Source of the DNA: JAZKHE01 sp040385525
Lineage (GTDB): Bacteria > Bacteroidota > Bacteroidia > UBA4408
Reading direction: 5' to 3'
DNA: 64,000 nt
Assembly (NCBI GenBank): GCA_040385525.1
Contig: JAZKHE010000004.1
Span: 186,001-250,000, forward strand
Shown piece after piece: positions 35,682-44,892 of the stretch. Each line of letters opens with the position of its first letter. Position 1 is the stretch's first letter. The notes below the pieces were generated by a model that was given only the letters and a program-made list of their open reading frames with translations, searched no databases and was not told the DNA's origin. The position numbers were made by a program, and so were the translations under genes.

Positions 35682-36473
35682 ATGAGTGAAACGATAAAAG
35701 TACCTACAATGGCCGAAATGATGGCTGCAGGAGAAACACCAGATGTTTTATTCTGGGTGGGTTGTGCTGGAAGTTTTGATGATAGAGCAAAAAAAATTAC
35801 CAAAGCAATTGTTCGAATTTTAAATCATGTAGGTGTAAAATTTGCGGTTTTAGGAACAGAAGAATCTTGTACAGGCGATCCTGCAAAAAGAGCTGGTAAC
35901 GAGTTTTTGTTTCAAATGCAAGCTATGACAAACATACAAGTGTTGAATGGCTACGATGTAAAAAAAATTGTAACAGGTTGTCCTCATTGTTTTAATACTT
36001 TAAAAAATGAATACCCTGCTTTAGGCGGACAATACGAGGTAATTCACCATACACAATTGGTTCAGGAATTAATTGATAGCGGTAAATTAAAAGTACAAGG
36101 CGGAGAATTTAAAGGTAAAAAAATTACTTTTCACGACCCATGCTATTTAGGAAGAGCAAATGGCGAGTACGAAGCTCCACGAAGCGTTATACAAAAATTA
36201 GATATTGAATTAGCAGAAATGAAACGCTCAAAAGCGAATGGTTTTTGTTGTGGTGCTGGCGGAGCGCAAATGTTTAAAGAAGCAGAAAAAGGAAAAGAAG
36301 AAGTAAACAACGAAAGAACAAAAGAAGCATTAGAACAAAATCCAGATGTAATTGCAGTTGGTTGTCCGTTTTGTATGACAATGATGCGCGATGGTGTAAA
36401 ACATTTTGGAAAAGAAGATGCCGTTAAAGTACTTGATGTTGCCGAAATGATTGCACAAGCTAATGACTTATAA
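35682..36473 (+). CDS. CCG-domain Fe-S protein, HdrB/GlpC-like
   Basis: The 263 residues hold two cysteine-rich CCG-type domains: FWVGCAGSFD (C28), ESCTGD (C63), TGCPHCFNTL (C100, C103), then DPCYLGR (C154), FCCGAGG (C189-190) and VGCPFC (C228, C231). HdrB-type domains bind noncubane 4Fe-4S clusters or heterodisulfides. There is no membrane segment. With the upstream dicluster protein it forms a likely two-subunit quinone-linked oxidoreductase, but the partner and substrate are not evident. Confidence 0.88.
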   Translation: MSETIKVPTMAEMMAAGETPDVLFWVGCAGSFDDRAKKITKAIVRILNHVGVKFAVLGTEESCTGDPAKRAGNEFLFQMQAMTNIQVLNGYDVKKIVTGCPHCFNTLKNEYPALGGQYEVIHHTQLVQELIDSGKLKVQGGEFKGKKITFHDPCYLGRANGEYEAPRSVIQKLDIELAEMKRSKANGFCCGAGGAQMFKEAEKGKEEVNNERTKEALEQNPDVIAVGCPFCMTMMRDGVKHFGKEDAVKVLDVAEMIAQANDL

Positions 36474-36477
36474 TAAA

Positions 36478-36966
36478 ATGTTTACAGGCTATTCAGAAAA
36501 TTCAAGAGTATGGGTGTATCAAAGTTCAAGAACTTTTACACAAGAAGAATGTAATATTCTTCAACAAAAAATTGATGCGTTTACTACAGATTGGAGCGCA
36601 CATAAACTTCAATTAAAATCATCAGGTAAAATTGTTTATAGTCAATTTATAGTTTTGATAGTTGACGAAAACCAACACGAAGCCAGTGGCTGTAGTATTG
36701 ACAAATCGGTTAAATTTATTCAAGAAATTGAAAAAGAATATTCTGTTAGCTTAATGGACAGAATGCAAATTGCCTACAAAAAAGATGCGAATTCAATTGC
36801 TATCTGCTCGTTACACGATTTGAGTAAACTAGCAGAAGAAAATAAAATCAATTCAAAAACAATTGTGTTTAACAATTTAGTTGCTACAAAAAATGAGTTT
36901 GATAGCAATTGGGAAATTGCAATAGAAAATAGCTGGCACAAAAACTTTATTCCTCAACTTGCATAA
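36478..36966 (+). CDS. Small Bacteroidota protein of the family often labelled 'ABC transporter ATPase'
   Basis: I use the ATG at 36478 (MFTGYSENSRVW) instead of the longer frame from 36451, which overlaps the Fe-S gene. The 162 residues have ENSRVWVYQSSRTF, a central VDENQHEASGCSIDKSVKFIQ and a final WEIAIENSWHKNF. There is no Walker A or ABC signature, so the common database label is wrong. Its conserved place after the HdrB-like gene suggests a linked but unknown role. Its stop shares one base with the next start (TAATG). Confidence 0.7.
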   Translation: MFTGYSENSRVWVYQSSRTFTQEECNILQQKIDAFTTDWSAHKLQLKSSGKIVYSQFIVLIVDENQHEASGCSIDKSVKFIQEIEKEYSVSLMDRMQIAYKKDANSIAICSLHDLSKLAEENKINSKTIVFNNLVATKNEFDSNWEIAIENSWHKNFIPQLA

Positions 36967-37331
36967 TGACTATTACTGAAAAAAATAGTGAAATAGCCAA
37001 CAAGTGGTTCGCTGCTTTTAACGAACATCATTTAGAAAATTTACTTTCACTTTATTCAGAAACGGCGGAACACAAAAGCCCAAAATTAAAAATAAGACAA
37101 CCAGAAACACTTGGTTTAGTTAAGGGGAAAAGCACTTTAAGAAACTGGTGGAACGATTCATTTACAAGAATACCATCGCTAAAATACATTCCTCTAAACA
37201 TTTTAGCCAACGATAAAATGGTGATGATGGAATATTTGCGAAAAGCAGATGGCGATGAAGATATGTTAGTTTCTGAAATTTTAGAAATAGAAAATGGCTT
37301 GATAGTTAGATCGAGAGTTTTTCATGGCTGA
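36966..37331 (+). CDS. NTF2-like/SnoaL-type protein
   Basis: This 121-residue protein begins with a helix containing NKWFAAFNEHHLENLLSLYSE, which opens the NTF2-like cone fold, and ends with strands typical of SnoaL-like isomerases or stress proteins. The pocket residues do not identify a substrate. Its ATG overlaps the upstream stop, and its end overlaps the next gene by 8 bases, so it is co-translated within the Fe-S group. Confidence 0.75.
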   Translation: MTITEKNSEIANKWFAAFNEHHLENLLSLYSETAEHKSPKLKIRQPETLGLVKGKSTLRNWWNDSFTRIPSLKYIPLNILANDKMVMMEYLRKADGDEDMLVSEILEIENGLIVRSRVFHG

Positions 37332-37662
37332 TATTGAAAAAGATACACGCTCTTCAGAAAATTTACACATCCTTTTTTGGTTGATAAAAGATTCGTGTTG
37401 GTTAATGGAATACAAAATTTTGGCAATGCTTATGGTAATTCCAACCATATTTTTAGCAATAAGAATCGCGTATTTAAGTTATAAAAGTCATTATTTTTTA
37501 CCAAATTTAGCAGTAGTGTGTTGGATATGCGCCAATGCTTTTTGGATGACTTGTGAGTTTTATAAAATGGATTGGAAAACGTGGGCCATTATTCCTTTTA
37601 TATTTGGGTTTATTGCTATTAGTATTTTTTATGCTAAAAATTACAGCACTAAAACAAAATAA
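37324..37662 (+). CDS. Small membrane protein (three helices)
   Basis: This 112-residue protein has hydrophobic segments at about 28-50, 58-76 and 84-105 with basic ends. I recognise no family. It overlaps the NTF2-like gene by 8 bases and is the last gene of the group; no terminator hairpin was seen after it. Confidence 0.7.
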   Translation: MADIEKDTRSSENLHILFWLIKDSCWLMEYKILAMLMVIPTIFLAIRIAYLSYKSHYFLPNLAVVCWICANAFWMTCEFYKMDWKTWAIIPFIFGFIAISIFYAKNYSTKTK

Positions 37663-37701
37663 TCTGTTTTTTTACAAAATTTTATTACTGCTATTTTTTA
37701 C

Positions 37702-37709
37702 TATATTTG
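37702..37709 (+). promoter_or_regulatory. Candidate -7 box (TATATTTG) four bases before the 37714 ATG
   Basis: Exact TAnnTTTG match ending 4 bases before the ATG, predicting a leaderless or nearly leaderless mRNA. A second in-frame ATG at 37726 would leave a leader of about 13 bases. No -33 TTG was seen. Confidence 0.35.
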
Positions 37710-37713
37710 GTAT

Positions 37714-39306
37714 ATGAAATTAAACATGCGTAATCGTTTACTATTTGTATTTTGTTTTATAGCGCAGTTTTGTTTTGCACAATCTTATCCTGTTAGTAGT
37801 TATACATTAGATTATGCTGTTGTACCCAACTTACATGCTGAAACATGGAATTATACACAATCTAATTTTTACGTCTATAAACCAGCTAATTATAATCCAT
37901 TAACAAGTCCTATTTTATTTGGTTGTTATGCTACAGGAGCTAATGGTTTAGATGTTGCTGGGGCACTGCAACCCATGGCAGATGCAAGAGGAGCTTTAAT
38001 TGTAGCGGCACATTTTGTAACACAAATAAACGAGCCTGTTGCGTCAATTATAGATAGTTTATACCTTAATTATCCAATTGGTGGTTATGGTAGAGATTAC
38101 CCTGCTACTTTATTTTACAAGCACATTTATCGTAGAGTATTGGAGCGTGAAGGGCGAGATTCTATCCCTTGTTATATGATAGGTTTTAGTGCAGGTGGAC
38201 AATTTGTAAGTAGGTACATGCTGTGGAGGCAATCCTATCCTGATTCTATACCATTACGCATGGCAGTATCATGTAATCCTTATTTTTATACTTTTCCTAC
38301 TAAAGTTTATAATGGTGTACCTATGGATTATGCTAGCGGTTTAGATATGAGTTTAGGTTGGTTTAATCCAACTGGCACAAGCCCAGAAGATTCAATAACA
38401 AGAAAAATATATAACTTTATTGGTTGCGATGAGCACATAAAACAATATTATAATGAAAATTATGCGGTGCTTATTGGTACAGCCGATAACGCTACATTAA
38501 GCGATAATGCTAGTGCAATGGCGCAAGGCGCTAACCGCTACGAGCGTGCGCAAAGTTTTTATAATTTTGGTTTAGCAGATGCGCCCAATTATGGCACTAC
38601 ATTAAATTGGCAGTATTACGAAATACCTGGCATTGGGCACGACCAAGGCGGTATGTTTTATACCAAAGAAGTTGCCACACACACCTACAGCATTGCCGAA
38701 CATATTTTGTTTGATAGTCCGTATAAAAAAGTTGAACGCATAGCTCCTTTGGCTGATTTTGTGGCTGATAAAACTACATTAACCTTGCCAAATACAACCG
38801 TGCATTTTACTAATAAAAGCACATTAGCTACAAGTTATTTTTGGCAATTTGGCGATGGTACGTTTAGTGGAGAAGTAAATCCGTGCCATACGTACACCCA
38901 AAAAGGTAAATATATTGTGCAATTAACAGCGTTTAACGATGCTGGTTGTGCCAATTGGATGACTAGAGAATTTTATATTAACGTTACAGGAACTGGAACA
39001 TATACCGATGCTTGCAGTGTTACAACGCTTACAACAATTACAGATATTGGTATAAAAGAAAGTGCTGAGAAATTAATTAAACTGCAACCCAACCCAAGTA
39101 TTGATGAAGTTTTAGTAAGCTTTGGAGATAGCAACGCAACAGAAATAGAAGTAATAACTATTACAGGCGAAGTAGTTTATAAAGAAAATATAAACAATAA
39201 AAGCGAACTAAAAATAGCTACCAAAAACTGGAGCAACGGAATGTATTTTGTAAGTGTGCAAAGCAACAAACAAAAAATAACGCTTAAGCTATTGGTGCAG
39301 CATTAA
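37714..39306 (+). CDS. Secreted esterase-like protein with PKD domain and T9SS sorting domain
   Basis: A signal peptide of about 23 residues precedes an alpha/beta-hydrolase-like region with a nucleophile elbow GFSAGG (Ser159) and a PGIGHD segment (candidate catalytic His309). Residues 345-427 form a PKD domain with FWQFGDGTFSGEVNPCHTY. Residues 450-530 match a type IX secretion type-A sorting domain (QPNPSIDEVLVSF ... NGMYFVSV). It should be exported and attached at the cell surface, where it may act on esters or polyesters; the substrate is unknown. The next gene starts 15 bp later. Confidence 0.85.
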   Translation: MKLNMRNRLLFVFCFIAQFCFAQSYPVSSYTLDYAVVPNLHAETWNYTQSNFYVYKPANYNPLTSPILFGCYATGANGLDVAGALQPMADARGALIVAAHFVTQINEPVASIIDSLYLNYPIGGYGRDYPATLFYKHIYRRVLEREGRDSIPCYMIGFSAGGQFVSRYMLWRQSYPDSIPLRMAVSCNPYFYTFPTKVYNGVPMDYASGLDMSLGWFNPTGTSPEDSITRKIYNFIGCDEHIKQYYNENYAVLIGTADNATLSDNASAMAQGANRYERAQSFYNFGLADAPNYGTTLNWQYYEIPGIGHDQGGMFYTKEVATHTYSIAEHILFDSPYKKVERIAPLADFVADKTTLTLPNTTVHFTNKSTLATSYFWQFGDGTFSGEVNPCHTYTQKGKYIVQLTAFNDAGCANWMTREFYINVTGTGTYTDACSVTTLTTITDIGIKESAEKLIKLQPNPSIDEVLVSFGDSNATEIEVITITGEVVYKENINNKSELKIATKNWSNGMYFVSVQSNKQKITLKLLVQH

Positions 39307-39321
39307 AAAATTAATTAAAAG

Positions 39322-40818
39322 GTGACAATAATAAATAAACTAATTTCATTTCAATTCCCCTCTCCTACTAAATACATTTTTTGGATTGTGTTGGCGCTTC
39401 TACTTAGAGGTTCGTCGGCATTATTTTTTTCAAATGGAGCAAAAAAAATATATCCCGAAAATGTAGTAAACGGAATTGCTGTAAAACAAAACGACTATTA
39501 CATGTTTTTAGGAGTAATTGATACTTACTTTGAAACAGGAACAATGTCGATTAAACAAGGCAAACCTTTTGCAGGCAGAATGCCTGGTTATGGAATACCT
39601 TACGCAATTTTTCAATTCGTGTTTAGTAAAGAAGTTGCACTTACATCATTAATACTTTGTCAGATTTTATTGTCGAGTATAGCTGTTTATGTATTGGCAA
39701 AAACGAGTTATTTACTTTGGAACAACGAAAAAATATTTACGTTAAGTTTTCTTCTTTTTGGTTTAAGCTGTTACACTTCAATATATGATATATTCTCATT
39801 GAGCGAAAGCTTTGCAGTTTCTGCAATAGTATTTTGCATGTATTATATCGTAAAATACTTTAAAGAATATTCAAAAAAGTATTTAGTTGTTGGAGGTTTC
39901 TTTTTGGCTTGGGCAATTTTTCTGCGTCCATTTTTAGGCATTTTGATAGTTATTTTTAGTCTATTGTTATTTTTTAATTTGCTTAAAAAATTCAATTTAA
40001 AAAAGGCATTTATAGCTGTTGCAGTATTTTGTAGTGCTTTTATAGTTATGGAAACAGCTTGGATTTACAGAAATTACAAAGCTTTGAATAAATTTGTGCC
40101 TTTAGAAACAAGCTTGGAAGAATCGTATGGTAAATATGGAACTTACAGAAAAAGTGCTGAAGAATTAAGACTTTTAATAAATGCTTGGGGTGGCGAAACT
40201 GGTGATTTTTATGACATCTCAGATGCTTGGTGGTTTGCAAAAGCAAAAGGAAGAGATATTGAAAATTATAAGTTTCATACTTCTGTATATAATGCTGGAA
40301 TAAGCCAGGAAAGACTTATTCAGATTAAAAATTTGTATGCAGAGAGTGTAAAAAGCAAGTATTCTGATGCGAAAAAAGACACCTTAAATACTATTTGTAT
40401 TTCGTTAATAAAAACGGTAAAACAACAATACTTAATTAGCAATACATTTAGAAGTAAAGTAGTTGTTCCTTTTATTAGGATAAAAAGATTAATTCTTTCT
40501 AACCCAACATTAGCAATGCCTTTACCTACTTTTGAAAAAATGAATCTAATTGAAAAAGGAATAAAATTAGTTACGGTTGCCCTTTACTTTTTTGTGCTAT
40601 TGCTGTCAGTTCCAGCTATAATAAAGATTAAAAAAACAATTGAAGAAAAAACAATTTTCTATATTTTAGTTTCAATTCCACTAAGCATAATTGTTTTGTT
40701 TACTTTTATGGGCATTGCAATTACCGAAAACAGGTATTTTTTAAGTGCGTATCCAATACTTATTTTATTTGTATCTGCATATATTGTTTCGATTTTAAAA
40801 TCATTTAAAAACAAATAG
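39322..40818 (+). CDS. Polytopic membrane protein, glycosyltransferase-like (GT39/PMT-like)
   Basis: GTG start. The 498 residues have about 11 hydrophobic helices with a large loop after the second helix and another near 255-360. The first loop has Asp and Glu residues (KQNDYYMFLG) where GT-C enzymes place their catalytic acids. This resembles lipid-linked-sugar GT-C glycosyltransferases but the assignment is weak; it could also be a flippase or polymerase. It overlaps the convergent membrane gene at 40805 by 14 bases. Confidence 0.55.
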   Translation: MTIINKLISFQFPSPTKYIFWIVLALLLRGSSALFFSNGAKKIYPENVVNGIAVKQNDYYMFLGVIDTYFETGTMSIKQGKPFAGRMPGYGIPYAIFQFVFSKEVALTSLILCQILLSSIAVYVLAKTSYLLWNNEKIFTLSFLLFGLSCYTSIYDIFSLSESFAVSAIVFCMYYIVKYFKEYSKKYLVVGGFFLAWAIFLRPFLGILIVIFSLLLFFNLLKKFNLKKAFIAVAVFCSAFIVMETAWIYRNYKALNKFVPLETSLEESYGKYGTYRKSAEELRLLINAWGGETGDFYDISDAWWFAKAKGRDIENYKFHTSVYNAGISQERLIQIKNLYAESVKSKYSDAKKDTLNTICISLIKTVKQQYLISNTFRSKVVVPFIRIKRLILSNPTLAMPLPTFEKMNLIEKGIKLVTVALYFFVLLLSVPAIIKIKKTIEEKTIFYILVSIPLSIIVLFTFMGIAITENRYFLSAYPILILFVSAYIVSILKSFKNK

Positions 40819-42229
40819 CACAATTTTCTATTTGCTTTTTCAACTCTTGTTTCGTTAAGAATTTGGCTGGAATAACGGTGTCAATTTTATAATAACCCGA
40901 TAATGATTTATTTTCGAAACGCGCTGCTGATTTAGCAATTTCAGTACTTTGAGTAGTTTTTGAAAAACTACTAGAATTAAAATCAAGCGCATCTAAATGT
41001 ATTTTAGATTTGCCTCTATTCGCTTCTAAAAGCGCATGTCGTTTTTTCATAAACTGATGCACCAAATAAGAATCGCAAAACGATTGGTAAAAAACAAAAC
41101 AAGATGTTATTGAAAAAGCTATGACAAAAAAGTACAATACAGAATAATTACTTGCATCTTGCTTGAAAGAAATGAACTTAAACAAGGTAAAAGACAAAGC
41201 AATAAAAAGGAAAAAATAAAAACCTACATAATATCTATCCGAATAGAGCAAAGTCGGCCAATACACCATTAAAGAGAAAAAAGCAGCTAAATACCACTTT
41301 GTGTTTTTTAACAGTTCTACAAATTTAAATTTGAATACAATTGTTTTAAAGGAATTAAAAGCAATTAACTTTTGATAAATAACAACAGTAAAAAAACAAA
41401 ACAATAGAGCGGAAGCGATAATATAAAAACCATTGCTAGTAAACGCATCTAGATAAAAATGAATAAAGTGGTCAACATAAGCTGATAAAGGAACTTCAAC
41501 AGCTTTTCCGCCATATGAAAACTGCTGCATTTTTTTAAGTTGAACAAAAGAACCTGGCGAAATGGTAGCGAAAACAATTCCTATTGAAAATAACACTAAT
41601 AGTAAAAACTGTTGCTTATTTTTAGATTTTTCTTTACTCAAAAAAAGAATTAAAAAATCAACAAAAATAATTGTCCAGATTCCTAGCGTTATATTTTGTG
41701 ATGAAGTTGAAACAAAAAAAGTATACAAATAAAATGCAACCGAATATTTTCCATTTACTCGTTGTTTAAGGTAAAAATCAATCCAAATTAAAGCAATTAA
41801 AACATTTACAATATAGCCCGAAGCGGTTGTCCAATATAGAGTATAAGGCAACAATGATTGAAGTGAAAACCAAAGTAAAAAATTTAAAAGGGCTGTTAAT
41901 AAAAGCTTTTGTCCTAATTCTAAATTCAAATTAGTTTGCTTAGCTAAAAGTTTAACAATGTACCAGCTGATTAACAAAAATGAAACTGAAATAAGAACTA
42001 ATAAATAAGGATAGCCTATAAATTTGTAAATAAAAAACCAAGCTATTCCAAAAGGAGTTAAAAACCGAGCGTCCCAATTCATGTATTTATCATACAGAAA
42101 TTCAAAAAAAGGAATAGTATTTAATTGATTTTGAAAAGACAAATCATCGTGAAACTGCCACCTAACAAAAGATATAGCTAAAAACAAAACTACTGAAAGA
42201 CTTGCAAAAAAATAAAGTGCTTTTTTCAT
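40805..42229 (-). CDS. Polytopic membrane protein, DUF6056-like
   Basis: The 474 residues have about 11-12 transmembrane helices. The N-terminal loop contains QFHDDLSFQ and WDARFLTPF, the Asp-Asp and Trp-x-x-Arg pattern of DUF6056 family glycan membrane proteins, which are thought to be GT-C-like glycosyltransferases or polymerases. It is the last gene of the long minus-strand glycan locus and overlaps the convergent 39322 gene by 14 bases; its start overlaps the deacetylase-like gene by 4 bases (ATGA). It is the only candidate in the window for a polymerase-type role. Confidence 0.6.
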   Translation of the reverse strand: MKKALYFFASLSVVLFLAISFVRWQFHDDLSFQNQLNTIPFFEFLYDKYMNWDARFLTPFGIAWFFIYKFIGYPYLLVLISVSFLLISWYIVKLLAKQTNLNLELGQKLLLTALLNFLLWFSLQSLLPYTLYWTTASGYIVNVLIALIWIDFYLKQRVNGKYSVAFYLYTFFVSTSSQNITLGIWTIIFVDFLILFLSKEKSKNKQQFLLLVLFSIGIVFATISPGSFVQLKKMQQFSYGGKAVEVPLSAYVDHFIHFYLDAFTSNGFYIIASALLFCFFTVVIYQKLIAFNSFKTIVFKFKFVELLKNTKWYLAAFFSLMVYWPTLLYSDRYYVGFYFFLFIALSFTLFKFISFKQDASNYSVLYFFVIAFSITSCFVFYQSFCDSYLVHQFMKKRHALLEANRGKSKIHLDALDFNSSSFSKTTQSTEIAKSAARFENKSLSGYYKIDTVIPAKFLTKQELKKQIENCAICF

Positions 42230-43287
42230 TTCAATTTATAATGATTATCGTTTAATTTTTTAAAATCGGTATTCAAATTATAGTTGGCAGAAGCAAAATA
42301 CAAAAATTTATCAATCGCTTTTAAATTATGCACAGACAACATTTTAGGATGTGAAATAAAGTGCATATAATTGTTTTCTGACAAAAATTTTTTGTACAAC
42401 AATAGCTTTGATGCGTTTAATAATTCAATAGAAACCCTTTCATTTATGCTTTTCGAAGTACTTTCGTTTTTATTAGTTGGTTTAATTTTTTCTTCGTTTG
42501 ATTTTAATACTAAGCCAATTCCATCACCAAAAGACTTATCACCTTTGTATCGTAAAAATTTAAGATATATTTTTTCTTTAGTTGTTGCTATTTTATTTAA
42601 CTGAACCGATGATATAGTAAACTGCTTGAAAACTCCACTTTCATCTTCTAAACAAATATCATTAGAAAAGCGATATATTTCTTTTTTGGGGGCAGAAGTA
42701 AAATCAAAATAATGTGCTTTTGTAAAATTAGAATGTCCTGTTAATACAGAAAACTCAAATTTAATTTGATATTTTTCAAAAAAAGGTTTAAACTCCGAAA
42801 ATGGTTGTATACACCAGCCACCAGCTCTATACCCATCAATTTTATAATCAGGAAATTTTTGCGAAATAATACTTTTTAAAACTTGAATCGATTCGTCAAA
42901 AACAATATTTTTCTCTTCTTCACTAATTAAATTAAAACGGTACTTTGAATAATTTGATAAATCCCACTGATTAATTTCTTTTAAATAAATTGCATCTAAC
43001 CAATGTGGATGTATGTGCGGATAAACATAATGTCCTCGAGAAATAATTGCAATCAATTGCTCAGAAATACTTTTAAAATCGTCTATACAAGCTTGTTCAC
43101 TACGTTGCTTTAATTTAAAAAGATAAGTAGTGTCCACAAAAAAAATAGCTCCAGTAAATTTGTGTTTTTTAAAAAGGTTTAGTAAAAGATTGGTCGGTTC
43201 TATTAAGCACTTATCAACTGAGCCACTTTTTCTTCCTAAAAAAAGCTCATAATCAAAAGTTTGAAGAATTGTTTTTTGTTCCTTCAT
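42226..43287 (-). CDS. Polysaccharide-deacetylase-like protein
   Basis: TFDYELFLG (10-18) sits where NodB-fold enzymes have their TFDD catalytic motif, HIHPHW (91-96) replaces the metal-binding HxxxH, and GYRAGGW (152-158) matches the family RxxxG motif region. The variant first motif (DYE, not DD) makes activity uncertain. There is no signal peptide, so it would work in the cytoplasm on a precursor. It is coupled to the DUF6056-like gene (ATGA) and follows a GT2 gene after 5 bp. Confidence 0.65.
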   Translation of the reverse strand: MKEQKTILQTFDYELFLGRKSGSVDKCLIEPTNLLLNLFKKHKFTGAIFFVDTTYLFKLKQRSEQACIDDFKSISEQLIAIISRGHYVYPHIHPHWLDAIYLKEINQWDLSNYSKYRFNLISEEEKNIVFDESIQVLKSIISQKFPDYKIDGYRAGGWCIQPFSEFKPFFEKYQIKFEFSVLTGHSNFTKAHYFDFTSAPKKEIYRFSNDICLEDESGVFKQFTISSVQLNKIATTKEKIYLKFLRYKGDKSFGDGIGLVLKSNEEKIKPTNKNESTSKSINERVSIELLNASKLLLYKKFLSENNYMHFISHPKMLSVHNLKAIDKFLYFASANYNLNTDFKKLNDNHYKLK

Positions 43288-43292
43288 CAGCG

Positions 43293-44219
43293 CTAAATTA
43301 AACTTTTAATTTTTTGAGTGAGTTTAAACCCAAACACTGCATACAAAAGTAAATACAATTTCCCTGTGGCTTTAGATTGCTGTGGTTTAAAGTTAGTAGG
43401 CAATTTTGTCTTAAATAATTCCAAAGCTTTTGCTTTATCATAATCATATAAAAATCGAATTGCATCGAATACAATTTGATTCGCTATTGATTCGTTAAAA
43501 ACGATATTATTCGTTTTAAGATGATGTATTATTTGGTATCTCAATTCTATAAATCTCAACCAATTATCTTTAATATTTGTTTTAGAAATTGAACCCGAGC
43601 TTCTAACTTTAATGGTAGTGTTTATGTTAGAGTCAAAAACAATGTGCGAATCCACCTTTAAAATTCTGAACATCAAATCGTACTCTTGAGAACTTTTTAA
43701 ATTTTCATCCCAAGCTCCAACTTGCAGCAATGTTTCTTTCTTAAATAAATTAGCACAGGTATCGCCTAAATCTGCATTTAATAAATTCATCCAGTAATTA
43801 TCTGGCGTGGTATCGTAAACTCTTTTTTTTACAATTGTTCCACTTTCATCTTGCTCAATTGCGCTACCTACAAATATTGATGGATAATTATCCTGTTTTA
43901 CTAATTCAACTTGTTTTTCTAATTTATTAGGCAAAATAATATCATCAGCATCTAAAAACTGAATATAATCGCCAGTTGATTTTGATAATCCAAAGTTACG
44001 CGCAACACTTGCTCCGTTATTTTTTTGAGCTAAAATTTGAATTTGAGGAAATTTTTCTTGTTTTAATTTTTCTAAAATTTGCAGTGTGTCATCAGTACTT
44101 CCATCATCAACACAAATTACCTCTATGTTAGTATATGTTTGTTTAGTAACTGAATTTAAACAATCATAAATGTATTGCGAAACATTGTAGCAAGGTATAA
44201 TTACAGAAACTTTTAACAC
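43293..44219 (-). CDS. Family-2 glycosyltransferase
   Basis: GT2 enzymes add a sugar from a nucleotide sugar with inversion. The 308-residue protein has VSVIIPCYN, VDDGSTDDT (37-45) with the nucleotide-binding Asp pair, and LDADDI (89-94) with the metal-binding DxD-like motif. It should act in the cytoplasm on a lipid-linked glycan. It is flanked by the deacetylase-like and LbH acyltransferase genes. Confidence 0.92.
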   Translation of the reverse strand: MLKVSVIIPCYNVSQYIYDCLNSVTKQTYTNIEVICVDDGSTDDTLQILEKLKQEKFPQIQILAQKNNGASVARNFGLSKSTGDYIQFLDADDIILPNKLEKQVELVKQDNYPSIFVGSAIEQDESGTIVKKRVYDTTPDNYWMNLLNADLGDTCANLFKKETLLQVGAWDENLKSSQEYDLMFRILKVDSHIVFDSNINTTIKVRSSGSISKTNIKDNWLRFIELRYQIIHHLKTNNIVFNESIANQIVFDAIRFLYDYDKAKALELFKTKLPTNFKPQQSKATGKLYLLLYAVFGFKLTQKIKSLI

Positions 44220-44220
44220 C

Positions 44221-44892
44221 TTATTTGGATTTTATCTTTAGTAATTCTTCTAAAAACAAATTGACATTTGAAGAATTATAAGCCATTTTTTTAAGCAAGT
44301 TCAAATCACTATCCCACCATTTAGATTCTATCAATTTGCTAATTGTATTTTCATCAAAACGATACTTTAAAACTTTTGCAGGAACACCTACAACTATAGC
44401 ATAAGCAGGAACATCTTTGTTTACAATGGCTCCAGCGCCAATAATGGCACCATCGCCAATTTTAATCCCTGTTAAAATAACTACGTTAGCCGAAATTAAA
44501 ACATCGTTTCCAATTTCTACCAAGCCATCCTTACATTCGTTGTACAAATCTTTATCTACATTACCTCTTCTCCGTGCATAAAAAAAAGGACTTGTAGAAA
44601 TAAAATCTTGAGGATGCGAAGCCATACCAATTTTAACATCGTTTGATATGCTTGTAAAATGACCTATAGATTTGCAATTGGAAATTAAAGTTCCACCGCC
44701 AATATACACAGCATGACCAATTGATTTTAGTTTACTAGAAAACAATACATTTTTTTCTATAACAGGACTCTCCCCAATTTCAATAGAATCTGGAACAACA
44801 GATTTTACACGTTTGAACTTATCAGATTTCGAATAAATAAAATTTATTCGATAATATATTTTTAAATCTAAAAGTAGTTTTTTAAATCCCAT
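44221..44892 (-). CDS. Left-handed beta-helix acyltransferase
   Basis: I start at the ATG at 44892 (MGFKKLLLDL). The 223 residues contain hexapeptide repeats ending IGDGAIIGAGAIVNKDVPAYAIVVGVPAKVLKYR, as in NodL/maltose acetyltransferase-like proteins. It probably transfers an acetyl or other acyl group from acyl-CoA to a sugar. The first 45 residues are unlike the family, which suggests a specific acceptor. The start overlaps the GT4 gene by 11 bases. The second LbH protein of the locus is at 60884. Confidence 0.88.
   Translation of the reverse strand: MGFKKLLLDLKIYYRINFIYSKSDKFKRVKSVVPDSIEIGESPVIEKNVLFSSKLKSIGHAVYIGGGTLISNCKSIGHFTSISNDVKIGMASHPQDFISTSPFFYARRRGNVDKDLYNECKDGLVEIGNDVLISANVVILTGIKIGDGAIIGAGAIVNKDVPAYAIVVGVPAKVLKYRFDENTISKLIESKWWDSDLNLLKKMAYNSSNVNLFLEELLKIKSK

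Noticed and set aside
36451..36477. Nine-codon N-terminal extension of the small 36478 gene
   Set aside because: It overlaps the end of the HdrB-like gene, and the family normally begins close to MFTGYSENSRVW.
36478..36966. ABC transporter ATPase label for the 36478 product
   Set aside because: No Walker A, Walker B or ABC signature is present in 162 residues, so a transporter ATPase is ruled out.
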